Below, in pieces: positions 15,767 to 22,118 of a DNA stretch of 64,000 nt. Source of the stretch: Streptomyces sp. NBC_00289. GTDB taxonomy: Bacteria; Actinomycetota; Actinomycetes; Streptomycetales; Streptomycetaceae. The DNA lies in NCBI RefSeq assembly GCF_041435115.1, contig NZ_CP108046.1, positions 6,324,001-6,388,000 of the forward strand, given 5' to 3'. The notes below the pieces were generated by a model, which saw only the letters and a list, made by a program, of their open reading frames with translations, was not told the DNA's origin and searched no databases. A program made the translations under genes and the position numbers. Each line of letters begins with the position of its first letter. Position 1 is the stretch's first letter.

Positions 15767-15794
15767 CCGCAGGGTGTAGAGTTTGACCCTGCGG
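15767..15794 (+). promoter_or_regulatory. Promoter-like motif inside a perfect 9-bp inverted repeat
   Basis: CCGCAGGGT and ACCCTGCGG flank GTAGAGTTTG, so a -10-like TAGAGT is enclosed by a 9-bp dyad. The following gene starts at 15816 with GAGAGGGTAGG as ribosome site. The arrangement suits a repressor operator overlapping the main early promoter. As RNA it would also form a hairpin at the 5' end of the transcript. Confidence 0.65.
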
Positions 15795-15815
15795 AGATCG
15801 AGAGGGTAGGTTCAC

Positions 15816-16211
15816 ATGGAGTTCGTGTTCAGCGACGCCGACCGCAAGTACGGCAAGCGGGTGGGGGTCCAGAAGTACCACGGTGACTTCCGGTGCTACT
15901 CCTGCGTCGACTTCAGCTTCTACGAGCGAGAGGTCAACGTGTTCGACGCAGAGGAGAAGTGCACCTACTGTGCCGGCCCCGTGTTCCTCACGGCCGGACA
16001 GATCGCCGAAATGGAGGCGGTCAAGCCCTCCCGCCCGGTCAACCTGGCGAAGTCGCACGTTCAGCGGTTCGACCTCCTGTCGATCTCGTTCAACCTGCGC
16101 AACCGCCTCGACGAGGTGTCCTTCGCCTACGACAAGGCCCGGCAGCGGATCGCCGAACTGGAGGCACAGCTCGCCGACCGGGAGTCCGGGTTCGTCGAGT
16201 CCGAGGTCTAG
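15816..16211 (+). CDS. Small zinc-ribbon protein with a C-terminal coiled coil
   Basis: 131 residues, first gene of the early block. Two CxxC pairs (CYSC at residues 27-30 and CTYC near 49-52) suggest a treble-clef or zinc-ribbon fold in the N-terminal half. The C-terminal 50 residues (SISFNLRNRLDEVSFAYDKA, then RQRIAELEAQLADRES) look like a coiled coil. No family is recognised. The position right after the presumed main early promoter suggests an early regulator or host-takeover function; that is inference. Confidence 0.75.
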   Translation: MEFVFSDADRKYGKRVGVQKYHGDFRCYSCVDFSFYEREVNVFDAEEKCTYCAGPVFLTAGQIAEMEAVKPSRPVNLAKSHVQRFDLLSISFNLRNRLDEVSFAYDKARQRIAELEAQLADRESGFVESEV

Positions 16212-16222
16212 TCACACCCCGC

Positions 16223-16237
16223 TGTAAAGATTGACCC
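16223..16237 (+). promoter_or_regulatory. Phage repeated motif TGTAAAGATTGACCC
   Basis: It lies in the gap after the first early gene, immediately before hairpin 1, and about 65 bases before the next start. It shares the TGTANAGNTTGACCC form with the copies at 15775 and 23673. Confidence 0.55.
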
Positions 16238-16240
16238 TAG

Positions 16241-16277
16241 GTCGCCCCTCCCTGACAGGGATCGGGAGGGGCGGCCC
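16241..16277 (+). repeat. Intergenic ACAGGGA hairpin 1
   Basis: Stem CGCCCCTCCC with GGGAGGGGCG, loop TGACAGGGATC. First of seven related hairpins that separate the early genes. The gene at 16303 starts 26 bases later. Confidence 0.8.
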
Positions 16278-16302
16278 CCAACTCCCCCGAATGTGAGGCC
16301 AC

Positions 16303-16929
16303 ATGTCCACGATCGTTGCCCCCGGTATCGCCTCCTACTACCTGATGTTGATCGTCGAGGACGCCGAAGGCGAGACGACGTACATCGACCACTACCTCGA
16401 CGACGAGCCCGCCGACGTGTGGGAGTTCATCCCCGAGGGTTGGGACCTCCTCGAAGACGAGTCGCGGGAGATCATCCGGGGCGCGCATGACTGCGAGTGC
16501 TGCGGGATGCACATCATGAACGCTCACGAGTGCGAGTCCTGCCGACAGGAGGACTGCGACCCGGCGAACTCCTGGCACTGCTTCACGGGCTACTGCGACG
16601 GGTCCGGCTGCACCTTCGAGGGCGAGTGCGAGCCGAACCACGAGGTCCGGGTCTGGCACGAGGGCGGCGACCTCGTGGGCCTGTGGGAGGTCGAAGCCAA
16701 GGGCGACGGGCGAGTCCTGGTCACCCAGCGCGAGGGATACGAGCGGGACGCCGAGTCCTGGTTCACCTCCCTGTGGTCGGCCTGGCAGTACGCCCAGGGC
16801 TGCGCCGAGATGCACGCACAGACCCTCCGCGAGGAGTGCGAGTGCGGCGAGGACGACTGCGGCGTGATGCACGAGCACGGGATCTCCGTGCAGGAGGTCA
16901 CCTCTAACCGCGACCTGTCGCGGGCCTGA
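16303..16929 (+). CDS. Cysteine-rich acidic phage protein
   Basis: 208 residues, strongly acidic, with many Cys and His: HDCECCGMHIMNAHECESCR in the centre, WHCFTGYCDGSGCTF next, then CECGEDDCGVMHEH near the C-terminus. The pairs suggest several zinc-binding knuckles. No family is recognised. It lies between hairpins 1 and 2 in the early block and has GTGAGGCC upstream of the ATG as a weak ribosome site. Confidence 0.75.
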   Translation: MSTIVAPGIASYYLMLIVEDAEGETTYIDHYLDDEPADVWEFIPEGWDLLEDESREIIRGAHDCECCGMHIMNAHECESCRQEDCDPANSWHCFTGYCDGSGCTFEGECEPNHEVRVWHEGGDLVGLWEVEAKGDGRVLVTQREGYERDAESWFTSLWSAWQYAQGCAEMHAQTLREECECGEDDCGVMHEHGISVQEVTSNRDLSRA

Positions 16930-16935
16930 TCTTCC

Positions 16936-16973
16936 GGCCGCCCCTCCCGCACAGGGAACGGGCAGGGGCGGCC
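16936..16973 (+). repeat. Intergenic ACAGGGA hairpin 2
   Basis: Arms GGCCGCCCCT and AGGGGCGGCC with an inner CCCG/CGGG pair and loop CACAGGGAA. The full 38 bases are identical to hairpin 4 at 18815. Confidence 0.85.
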
Positions 16974-16988
16974 ACACCCCCCCATCGA

Positions 16989-17060
16989 ATGCAAAGGCGA
17001 AACGCCCCTCGGGGCGTCAGCGGGAGGCGGTACCTCCCCTCTGACGATGCCAGCCCGCAT
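16989..17060 (+). ncRNA. Type II hammerhead-ribozyme-like element 1
   Basis: Three helices meet at a hammerhead-type core. Stem II (open end): ATGC/GCAT (16989-16992 with 17057-17060), interior loop AAA by AGCCC, then GGC/GCC (16996-16998 with 17049-17051). Next comes core GAA. Stem III is ACGCCC/GGGCGT with a CTCG loop, giving the GAAAC…GUC frame. The cleavage-site C is 17018. Stem I is AG-C-GGGAGG with CCTCCCCT, one bulged C, loop CGGTA. Then comes core CTGACGA (CUGANGA) at 17041-17047, with one extra T before stem II. Loop I GGT could pair with GCC of the stem II interior loop, the tertiary contact expected in type II forms. Predicted cleavage falls between 17018 and 17019, in the 5' UTR of the next gene. 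Activity is untested. Confidence 0.75.
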
Positions 17061-17084
17061 CGAACCACCCGAAGTGAGGATCAC

Positions 17085-17579
17085 TTGAGCACGTCCCCCC
17101 TCGTCGCGGCGATCCAGCACGCCGCCGGCACCGTCGACCGTCACCGCGAGGTCATGAGCCTCGCCCTGTACACCGAGCGCGAAGAGATGCGCTACTCGGC
17201 CCGCAAGTTCTCGGACAAGGGCCTGCACAGCATGGCGAACGAGCGCAGGGACCTGGAAGGCCGGGCGGTCTCCGCTCTCGCCGGGGTCGAGCGTCGCGCC
17301 CACCTTCAGCCCCTGTGGATGGAATCCCACTGGGAGACCCTCCTCCGGGCGGCCGTCCTCGCAGAGGCTACGGACCTCGCCCTCGCGGAGATCAACCGCA
17401 CGTGGCTGGAAGCGCACGGGGAGGACACCGATGCCCCGGCCTACAAGGTGACCGCCTGGCAGCTCTCGCAGGCCGTAGCGCACGCCTCGCAGCTCGCCGA
17501 GGTCAAGGTCGCGCTTACCGCCGTACGGGACGCGATGAACGCCTCGGGCCGCAAGTCGGCCAAGCCTGCCCAGGTCTGA
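17085..17579 (+). CDS. Helical phage protein of unknown function
   Basis: 164 residues from a TTG at 17085 with GTGAGGA just upstream; the frame is open earlier but runs through the ribozyme-like element. The protein is almost entirely helical (STSPLVAAIQHAAGTVDRHR…, then AAVLAEATDLALAEINRTWL). No family is recognised. The leader contains ribozyme-like element 1, ending 24 bases before the start, so self-cleavage would shorten the 5' end of this message. Confidence 0.75.
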   Translation: MSTSPLVAAIQHAAGTVDRHREVMSLALYTEREEMRYSARKFSDKGLHSMANERRDLEGRAVSALAGVERRAHLQPLWMESHWETLLRAAVLAEATDLALAEINRTWLEAHGEDTDAPAYKVTAWQLSQAVAHASQLAEVKVALTAVRDAMNASGRKSAKPAQV

Positions 17580-17592
17580 TCTCCACCCCTAC

Positions 17593-17629
17593 GGGCCGCC
17601 CTCGCACACAGGGAATGCCGGGGCGGCCC
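17593..17629 (+). repeat. Intergenic ACAGGGA hairpin 3
   Basis: Arms GGGCCGCC and GGCGGCCC, inner sequence containing CACACAGGGAATG. It lies between two early genes on the plus strand. Confidence 0.8.
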
Positions 17630-17650
17630 CCCATCGAAACCCGAGGAATC

Positions 17651-17971
17651 ATGCGCGACTGCGACTTCTGCAACCTGCCCGGTACCGCCCGATGGAAGTA
17701 CGTGCTCAGTGATGACCGGCCGGTCGTCGGCCTGGCGAACGACAAGGGCGAGGCAGTCCTCTTCGACGACGACGGCATATGGCACGCGTGCATCGCTTGC
17801 GCCCTCCTGGTCGACCGCGAGGACATGGCGGGCCTGCTCGACCGCGTGTGCCGCGCTCTCGGTGCGGTCCTCCCGCTGAAGGACACCGAGTTCCGCGAGA
17901 CGTGGCAGGCGCTCATGGTCGGCCAGTACGCCGCAGTGATGCAGGCGAGCACGGTCAAGACCCGCGCCTGA
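17651..17971 (+). CDS. Small zinc-finger-like phage protein
   Basis: 106 residues from the ATG at 17651 (AGGA 4 bases upstream). Two CxxC pairs, CDFC at residues 4-7 and CIAC near residue 46, suggest a zinc-stabilised fold. The C-terminal half is helical (LLDRVCRALGAVLPLKDTEF). No family is recognised. It stands between hairpin 3 and ribozyme-like element 2. Confidence 0.72.
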   Translation: MRDCDFCNLPGTARWKYVLSDDRPVVGLANDKGEAVLFDDDGIWHACIACALLVDREDMAGLLDRVCRALGAVLPLKDTEFRETWQALMVGQYAAVMQASTVKTRA

Positions 17972-17981
17972 TCTTCCCTCA

Positions 17982-18053
17982 GCGCAAAGGCGAAACCTCC
18001 GAAAGGAGGTCAGCGGGAGGCGGGCCCTCCCCTCTGAATGAGCCATCCAGCGC
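17982..18053 (+). ncRNA. Type II hammerhead-ribozyme-like element 2
   Basis: Same 72-nt layout as the element at 16989. Stem II is GCGC/GCGC (17982-17985 with 18050-18053), interior loop AAA by ATCCA, then GGC/GCC. Core GAA is followed by stem III ACCTCC/GGAGGT with a GAAA loop and cleavage-site C 18011 (GTC). Stem I is identical except its loop, CGGGC. The outer stem II and stem III differ from copy 1 by paired changes. Core strand 3 is CTGAATGA, one base longer than CUGANGA, with a normal G-C first pair in stem II. That insertion could lower or abolish activity. The next gene starts 31 bases after the element. Confidence 0.65.
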
Positions 18054-18084
18054 AGTTCAGTAACTCCCCTTGAAAGGCACGCAC

Positions 18085-18798
18085 ATGGCTACCCCCATGC
18101 CTGAAGACGGCAAGCTCGCGAAGATCCGCGCCATCCTGGCGAAGGCCGAGGACCCGGCCGCCACCCCCGAGGAGGCGGAGACCTACTTCGCGAAGGCCGC
18201 CGCCCTCATGGCGAAGTACGGGATCGAGCGGGCGATGCTCGCCGACTCCGACCCGTCGCAGGACCGGCCCGGCGACCGCATCATCAAGATCACCGGCACG
18301 TACGCGAAGGACCGGATTTACCTCCTCGGGTACATCGCGGACGCCCTCGGCTGCAAGGGGATCAACCTGCGAGGCGGCGAGGTCCACATGTTCGGCTATG
18401 AGTCGGACCTCGAACGAGTCGAGATGCTGTTCACCTCGCTGTCTCTCCAGGCGTTCAACGCGATGCGGCACGGCACCCCCCGGTACGGGGAAAGCCTGGT
18501 CACCTACCGCAAGTCGTTCCTTGCCGGGTTCATGCTCACGGTCTACGCCCGGCTGAAGGAGATCGAGGCCCGCGCCCGCCAGGAGGCCGGACCGAGCGCG
18601 ACCGGCCGCAGTGCCGAGCTGGTCCTCGCCGACCGTAAGTCGGTCACCCTGGCCCGCTTCGCGGAGGCGTACCCGAGGACCCAGAACAGCCGGGGCGTCC
18701 GCCGGGGCGGCTCGGGCAAGGCCGCCGGAGAGGCCGCAGGTCGCCGCGCCGACCTCGGACAGACGCGGGTCGGCGGACGCCGAGCCCTCGCCGCCTAA
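18085..18798 (+). CDS. DUF2786-family protein
   Basis: 237 residues from the ATG at 18085 (GAAAGG 7 bases upstream). The N-terminal region KLAKIRAILAKAEDPAATPE, followed by EEAETYFAKAAALMAKYGIE, matches the DUF2786 pattern common in actinobacteria and their phages. A central alpha/beta region follows (YLLGYIADALGCKGINLRGG). The C-terminal 60 residues are Arg/Gly/Ala rich and probably disordered or nucleic-acid binding. The function is not known. Ribozyme-like element 2 is in its leader. Confidence 0.82.
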   Translation: MATPMPEDGKLAKIRAILAKAEDPAATPEEAETYFAKAAALMAKYGIERAMLADSDPSQDRPGDRIIKITGTYAKDRIYLLGYIADALGCKGINLRGGEVHMFGYESDLERVEMLFTSLSLQAFNAMRHGTPRYGESLVTYRKSFLAGFMLTVYARLKEIEARARQEAGPSATGRSAELVLADRKSVTLARFAEAYPRTQNSRGVRRGGSGKAAGEAAGRRADLGQTRVGGRRALAA

Positions 18799-18814
18799 TC
18801 ACTCACGCACCACG

Positions 18815-18852
18815 GGCCGCCCCTCCCGCACAGGGAACGGGCAGGGGCGGCC
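18815..18852 (+). repeat. Intergenic ACAGGGA hairpin 4
   Basis: Identical over 38 bases to hairpin 2 although 1.9 kb apart, with loop CACAGGGAA. The gene at 18881 starts 28 bases later. Confidence 0.85.
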
Positions 18853-18880
18853 ACCCCAACTCCCCCAGAAAGAGGCAGAC

Positions 18881-19177
18881 ATGACCCCGTCCGTGAACAC
18901 CCCCGGCTCGATCGCCTTCGAGCAGATCCAGACCGCCGCCCGCGAGGTGCTCGCCATCACGCGACAGGTCGACGAGTGGCGCGAGGACTACGACCCCGGC
19001 ACCGACGAATGGCACACGCTCCTTCTCCTCTCGGAGGCCGCCGCGAAGCTCGCCTTCGCCCTCCCCGTCGAGATGCTCCCGCCCGAGGAGGTCCGGCCGG
19101 TCAGTGAGTACGAGCTGAGGCTCTCGGACGAGCTGCTCGACCTCCTGACCTCGATCGAGCGCGAGAGCCAGTCCTAA
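18881..19177 (+). CDS. Small acidic helical phage protein
   Basis: 98 residues with AAAGAGG before the ATG. Predicted helical and acidic (VDEWREDYDPGTDEWHTLLL, then ELRLSDELLDLLTSIERESQ). No family is recognised. It is flanked by hairpins 4 and 5. Confidence 0.7.
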   Translation: MTPSVNTPGSIAFEQIQTAAREVLAITRQVDEWREDYDPGTDEWHTLLLLSEAAAKLAFALPVEMLPPEEVRPVSEYELRLSDELLDLLTSIERESQS

Positions 19178-19195
19178 CCCGCCCACACGCAGAGC

Positions 19196-19226
19196 GGCCC
19201 CTCCTCACAGGGAACGAGGAGGGGCC
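19196..19226 (+). repeat. Intergenic ACAGGGA hairpin 5
   Basis: Arms GGCCCCTCCT and AGGAGGGGCC, loop CACAGGGAACG. The stem sequence differs from the other copies while the loop is kept. Confidence 0.82.
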
Positions 19227-19243
19227 ACCCCGAAAGGCTACCC

Positions 19244-19420
19244 GTGATCACGATCATCTGCTCCGAGTGCAGCCGAGCCCCCTTCGGCGCTACCGCCTCC
19301 GGCCTCTTCCGCTGCGACAACTGCGGCTCCGAGATCACCTCCCGCGATCTGGTCCTCGACCCCGGCGAGGTCTGGGCCGTCGACTCCGCCGGCACCCTCG
19401 GCTACCTCCCCGCTGCCTGA
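19244..19420 (+). CDS. 58-residue zinc-ribbon protein
   Basis: GTG start at 19244 with CGAAAGG 6 bases upstream. The protein has C-S-E-C near residues 6-9 and C-D-N-C near 25-28, a C-x2-C-x15-C-x2-C zinc ribbon, followed by a short beta-rich tail. It fits tightly between hairpin 5 and the next gene, and codon third positions are strongly G/C as in its neighbours. The function is unknown. Confidence 0.72.
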   Translation: MITIICSECSRAPFGATASGLFRCDNCGSEITSRDLVLDPGEVWAVDSAGTLGYLPAA

Positions 19421-19445
19421 CCAACTCCCCCAGAACGGAACCGAC

Positions 19446-19712
19446 ATGAACGCCTACCGCTCCCCCTACCGCACCCGCTCCGTCGTCGGCGAGGACTTCG
19501 CCGCAGAGAAGGCCGCGATCACGGAGGACATGCACCGCGCACAGACCCTCCCCTTCGGCCCGTACCTCGCCTTCATGGCCAACTACGGCCGCATCCTCCG
19601 GATCATGGCCGACGCCTACGAGTCCCACGAGGTCGCGTACGGAATCCTCCAGCGCCACGCGGACGCCGTGCTCGACGAGATCCACGCCGAGGAGGAGCCC
19701 GCGACCGCCTGA
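19446..19712 (+). CDS. Small helical phage protein
   Basis: 88 residues, ACGGAA before the ATG. Mostly helical (AEKAAITEDMHRAQTLPFGP, RILRIMADAYESHEVAYGIL). Begins 25 bases after the zinc-ribbon gene, no hairpin between. No family is recognised. Confidence 0.7.
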   Translation: MNAYRSPYRTRSVVGEDFAAEKAAITEDMHRAQTLPFGPYLAFMANYGRILRIMADAYESHEVAYGILQRHADAVLDEIHAEEEPATA

Positions 19713-19757
19713 CCTTCCCCCGCCCGCCCAGCCATCCCAACCCGAAACGGAGACACC

Positions 19758-20165
19758 ATGACCGCCCCGTTCCTCTCGCCCTTCCTGAAGGCCACCCCGC
19801 GCAACCTGGAAAGCCTCCCGATCGCCTGGGCCCGCATGACCGAGCTGGGCTACTCGCCCCGCGAGACCCCGATACCCGAGCCGGAGGGCTGCACCCGTAC
19901 CCGATGCGCGGGCGCCCACCACGGATACCCCGGCAGCGAACACCGCTGGGCCCTGGTCGACGAGCTGTGCGGCGTCGAGTTCACCGCCTACTACTCGCAC
20001 ATGCGGGACCGGAAGGGCGCCAACCCCGCGCCGCCCCGCCGTCACAAGGGCTGCCCGTACTCGGGCGCCGCGAACGCCGCCAGACGAGCCGCTCGGTACG
20101 CCGAGATCGGCCGCCCCATCCCCGCGTGGGACGCCGAGGCCCTGGCCGCCACCCAGACCGCCTGA
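19758..20165 (+). CDS. Small phage protein with Cys/His residues
   Basis: 135 residues with ACGGAGA before the ATG. The sequence GCTRTRCAGAHHGYPGSEHR in the middle and HKGCPYSGAANAARR later hold conserved-looking Cys and His that could bind metal. The C-terminus is Ala-rich and helical. No family is recognised. Confidence 0.68.
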   Translation: MTAPFLSPFLKATPRNLESLPIAWARMTELGYSPRETPIPEPEGCTRTRCAGAHHGYPGSEHRWALVDELCGVEFTAYYSHMRDRKGANPAPPRRHKGCPYSGAANAARRAARYAEIGRPIPAWDAEALAATQTA

Positions 20166-20181
20166 CCACCTGCACCACCAC

Positions 20182-20218
20182 GGGCCGCCCCTGCGCACAG
20201 GGAAAGCCGGGGCGGCCC
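20182..20218 (+). repeat. Intergenic ACAGGGA hairpin 6
   Basis: Arms GGGCCGCC and GGCGGCCC around an inner sequence containing GCACAGGGAAAGCC. Next gene starts 25 bases later. Confidence 0.8.
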
Positions 20219-20243
20219 CCCAACCCCCGAAGGAGCACACGAC

Positions 20244-20807
20244 ATGTCCGAAGCCCTCGCGACCTCCGAGGACGGCCGTTTCCGCGTCCGCCTGGTCCAG
20301 GACGAGCACGCCGAGAATCCCCGCCAGGACGCCGACACCGAAGTCCACGTGATCACGATCGACAGTCACCTCGGCCAGTACGGGCCGGTCGACAAGGACG
20401 GCGGCCCCCTCGCCCACATCTGGCGCCGCCTGGCCTGGAACCAGTGGAAGGGCGTCGAGACCTTCGAGCGGTACGTCGCCATCATGCACGGCGGCATCGT
20501 CCTGGAGTCCTCACCCGAGAAGGGCCCGCGCTCCCTCTGGTACATGACCGGCGAGGAGATATACGACCTCGACCGCGGCCTCCTCTCCGAGGGCTACATC
20601 GAAGCCGAGATGCAGGAGTACGAGGCATGGCTCGCCGGGGACGTGTGGGCCTTCGTGATCGAGAAGACCGACGAGCCCGAGGCCGACGAGCCCGAGTGGG
20701 AGCCGGTCGACTCCTGCGGCGGCTTCTACGGCGGCCCGTACGCCCGAGCCCAGGCCCGCGAGGCCCTCCGCTTCTATGCCGCGCAGTCCGCCGGCACCTC
20801 CAACTGA
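20244..20807 (+). CDS. Acidic phage protein of unknown function
   Basis: 187 residues with CGAAGGAG before the ATG. Mixed alpha/beta, very acidic in the C-terminal half (EKTDEPEADEPEWEPVDSCG). A Trp-rich centre (IWRRLAWNQWKGVETFERYV) is notable. No family is recognised. Confidence 0.72.
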   Translation: MSEALATSEDGRFRVRLVQDEHAENPRQDADTEVHVITIDSHLGQYGPVDKDGGPLAHIWRRLAWNQWKGVETFERYVAIMHGGIVLESSPEKGPRSLWYMTGEEIYDLDRGLLSEGYIEAEMQEYEAWLAGDVWAFVIEKTDEPEADEPEWEPVDSCGGFYGGPYARAQAREALRFYAAQSAGTSN

Positions 20808-20826
20808 CCCGAGAAGGGAACCCATC

Positions 20827-21162
20827 ATGAGCTACACCCAGCCCGCCACCCTGTCCGATGGCGCGACCGTCCGAGTCCGCGTCGAGCGCGGCCTCACCGA
20901 TGATGCGGTGTTCCACGAGCAGAACTCCAACAACCCCAACGGGGGCGGCCGGATCTACTGGAGCGGCCAGGGCCTCTACCTGATGTGGGGCGGGGGCGAG
21001 CGCGAGCAGATGCTCCGCATGCAGGACCCGCGCTTCGAGTCGGCCGACTCCATCGCCGACGCCGCCGCGAAGGCCCTCGCCTTCTTCACTCAGTGCGCCG
21101 AGGGCTGCATCCGGCACGCCCAGGCCGAGGGCATCCCCGTCCGGGCCTGCTACGCCGCCTGA
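20827..21162 (+). CDS. Small phage protein of unknown function
   Basis: 111 residues from the ATG at 20827, with GAGAAGGGAA before it, only 19 bases after the previous stop. Beta-rich N-terminus (TLSDGATVRVRVERGLTDDA), a Gly/Asn-rich loop, then a helical C-terminal part. No family is recognised. Confidence 0.7.
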   Translation: MSYTQPATLSDGATVRVRVERGLTDDAVFHEQNSNNPNGGGRIYWSGQGLYLMWGGGEREQMLRMQDPRFESADSIADAAAKALAFFTQCAEGCIRHAQAEGIPVRACYAA

Positions 21163-21179
21163 CCTCCCACCTTCCAACC

Positions 21180-21217
21180 GGCCGCCCCTGACGTACAGGG
21201 AACGCGCAGGGGCGGCC
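21180..21217 (+). repeat. Intergenic ACAGGGA hairpin 7
   Basis: Perfect 11-bp arms GGCCGCCCCTG and CAGGGGCGGCC, loop containing GTACAGGGAACG. Last copy seen; the downstream early genes overlap or lie close together without hairpins. Confidence 0.85.
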
Positions 21218-21246
21218 ACCCCACCACAGAGAAGAGAGACACGAGC

Positions 21247-21891
21247 ATGACCACCACACTTGTCCTGTCCTTCGGCGCCGTCACCGTCGAGACCGTGGAA
21301 GCCTCGAAGCCCTGGGTCACCGCCTACGAGCTGACCGGCCCCCGCGTGAAGGGTGTCGTCGAGATCGCCCCCCAGTACGACGAGCCGCGCGTTCCCGGCG
21401 CCCGCGAGGAGACCGCCTTCGAGCTGCTCCCGTCCGCCTTCGAGGTCGCCTACGGCGTGAACACCTGGAGCCGCGGGGGAGTCTCCGGGACGCTCGAAGT
21501 CCTCGGCTCCCGCCTGGCGAACTCCGCCATCGTCCACGCCGACCAGACCGACTGGCGCTTCGGCGTCCGCCGCATACAGACCGGCATCGGCGACTACCCG
21601 GCCCCGGACGGCGCCACGGCCCGGACGCGGGAGATCATCAGGGCCCTGATCGAGATGCACCGCCGCGACCGCGCCCTCGTGCACGAGAAGGCCGCCACGC
21701 TCGCCCGCTCCCGCCGACTCGACCGGCTGAACGCGATCTCCCGCGAGTACCGCGAGGTCGACGAGATGCTCCGCGCGATCCAGGCCCGGCACGCCAACCT
21801 TCAGCAGCGCAAGGCGCTGATGGCGGACGAGTGGGCCTTCGAGACCGCGATCGACGAGGCCGAGCCGATCTCGGTGGACTACCTCGGATGA
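21247..21891 (+). CDS. Two-part phage protein with C-terminal coiled coil
   Basis: 214 residues with AGAGAAGAGAG before the ATG. The N-terminal 120 residues are beta-rich (LVLSFGAVTVETVEASKPWV). The C-terminal part is a long charged helix (TREIIRALIEMHRRDRALVH and further). No family is recognised. Its stop overlaps the next start (ATGA). Confidence 0.72.
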   Translation: MTTTLVLSFGAVTVETVEASKPWVTAYELTGPRVKGVVEIAPQYDEPRVPGAREETAFELLPSAFEVAYGVNTWSRGGVSGTLEVLGSRLANSAIVHADQTDWRFGVRRIQTGIGDYPAPDGATARTREIIRALIEMHRRDRALVHEKAATLARSRRLDRLNAISREYREVDEMLRAIQARHANLQQRKALMADEWAFETAIDEAEPISVDYLG

Positions 21892-22118
21892 CCGCCGACG
21901 AGTGGAACGCCCGCCACCCCATCGGGACGCCGGTTATCGCCTACCCGCTGACCCGCCCCGAGGACGGCTTCCCCGACTACTTCGAGCGGCTGGAAACGAC
22001 CACCCGCACCCCCGCGTGGACGCTCGGCCACGGAGAGCCCGTCGTCTCCGTCGACGGCTACGCGGGCGGTATCTGCCTCACCCATGTTGACCTGATTGAA
22101 AGGACACCAGCGCAATGA
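21888..22118 (+). CDS. 76-residue phage protein
   Basis: ATG overlaps the previous stop (ATGA), so it is translationally coupled. Begins MTADEWNARHPIGTPVIAYP, a pattern I associate with small actinophage early proteins, but no function is known. The stop overlaps the kinase start in turn. Confidence 0.72.
   Translation: MTADEWNARHPIGTPVIAYPLTRPEDGFPDYFERLETTTRTPAWTLGHGEPVVSVDGYAGGICLTHVDLIERTPAQ

Noticed and set aside
15763..15800. Possible hammerhead because GAAAC precedes a stem
   Set aside because: No GUC after the stem and no CUGANGA strand; the dyad is better explained as operator or hairpin.
16241..16277. CsrA-binding site as the explanation of the ACAGGGA loops
   Set aside because: The loop fits the consensus, but Streptomyces is not known to encode CsrA and none is seen here, so it is left as an unexplained loop motif.
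16241..21217. CRISPR array from the regular hairpins
   Set aside because: The hairpins are separated by genes of unequal length, not by uniform spacers, and no cas genes are present.
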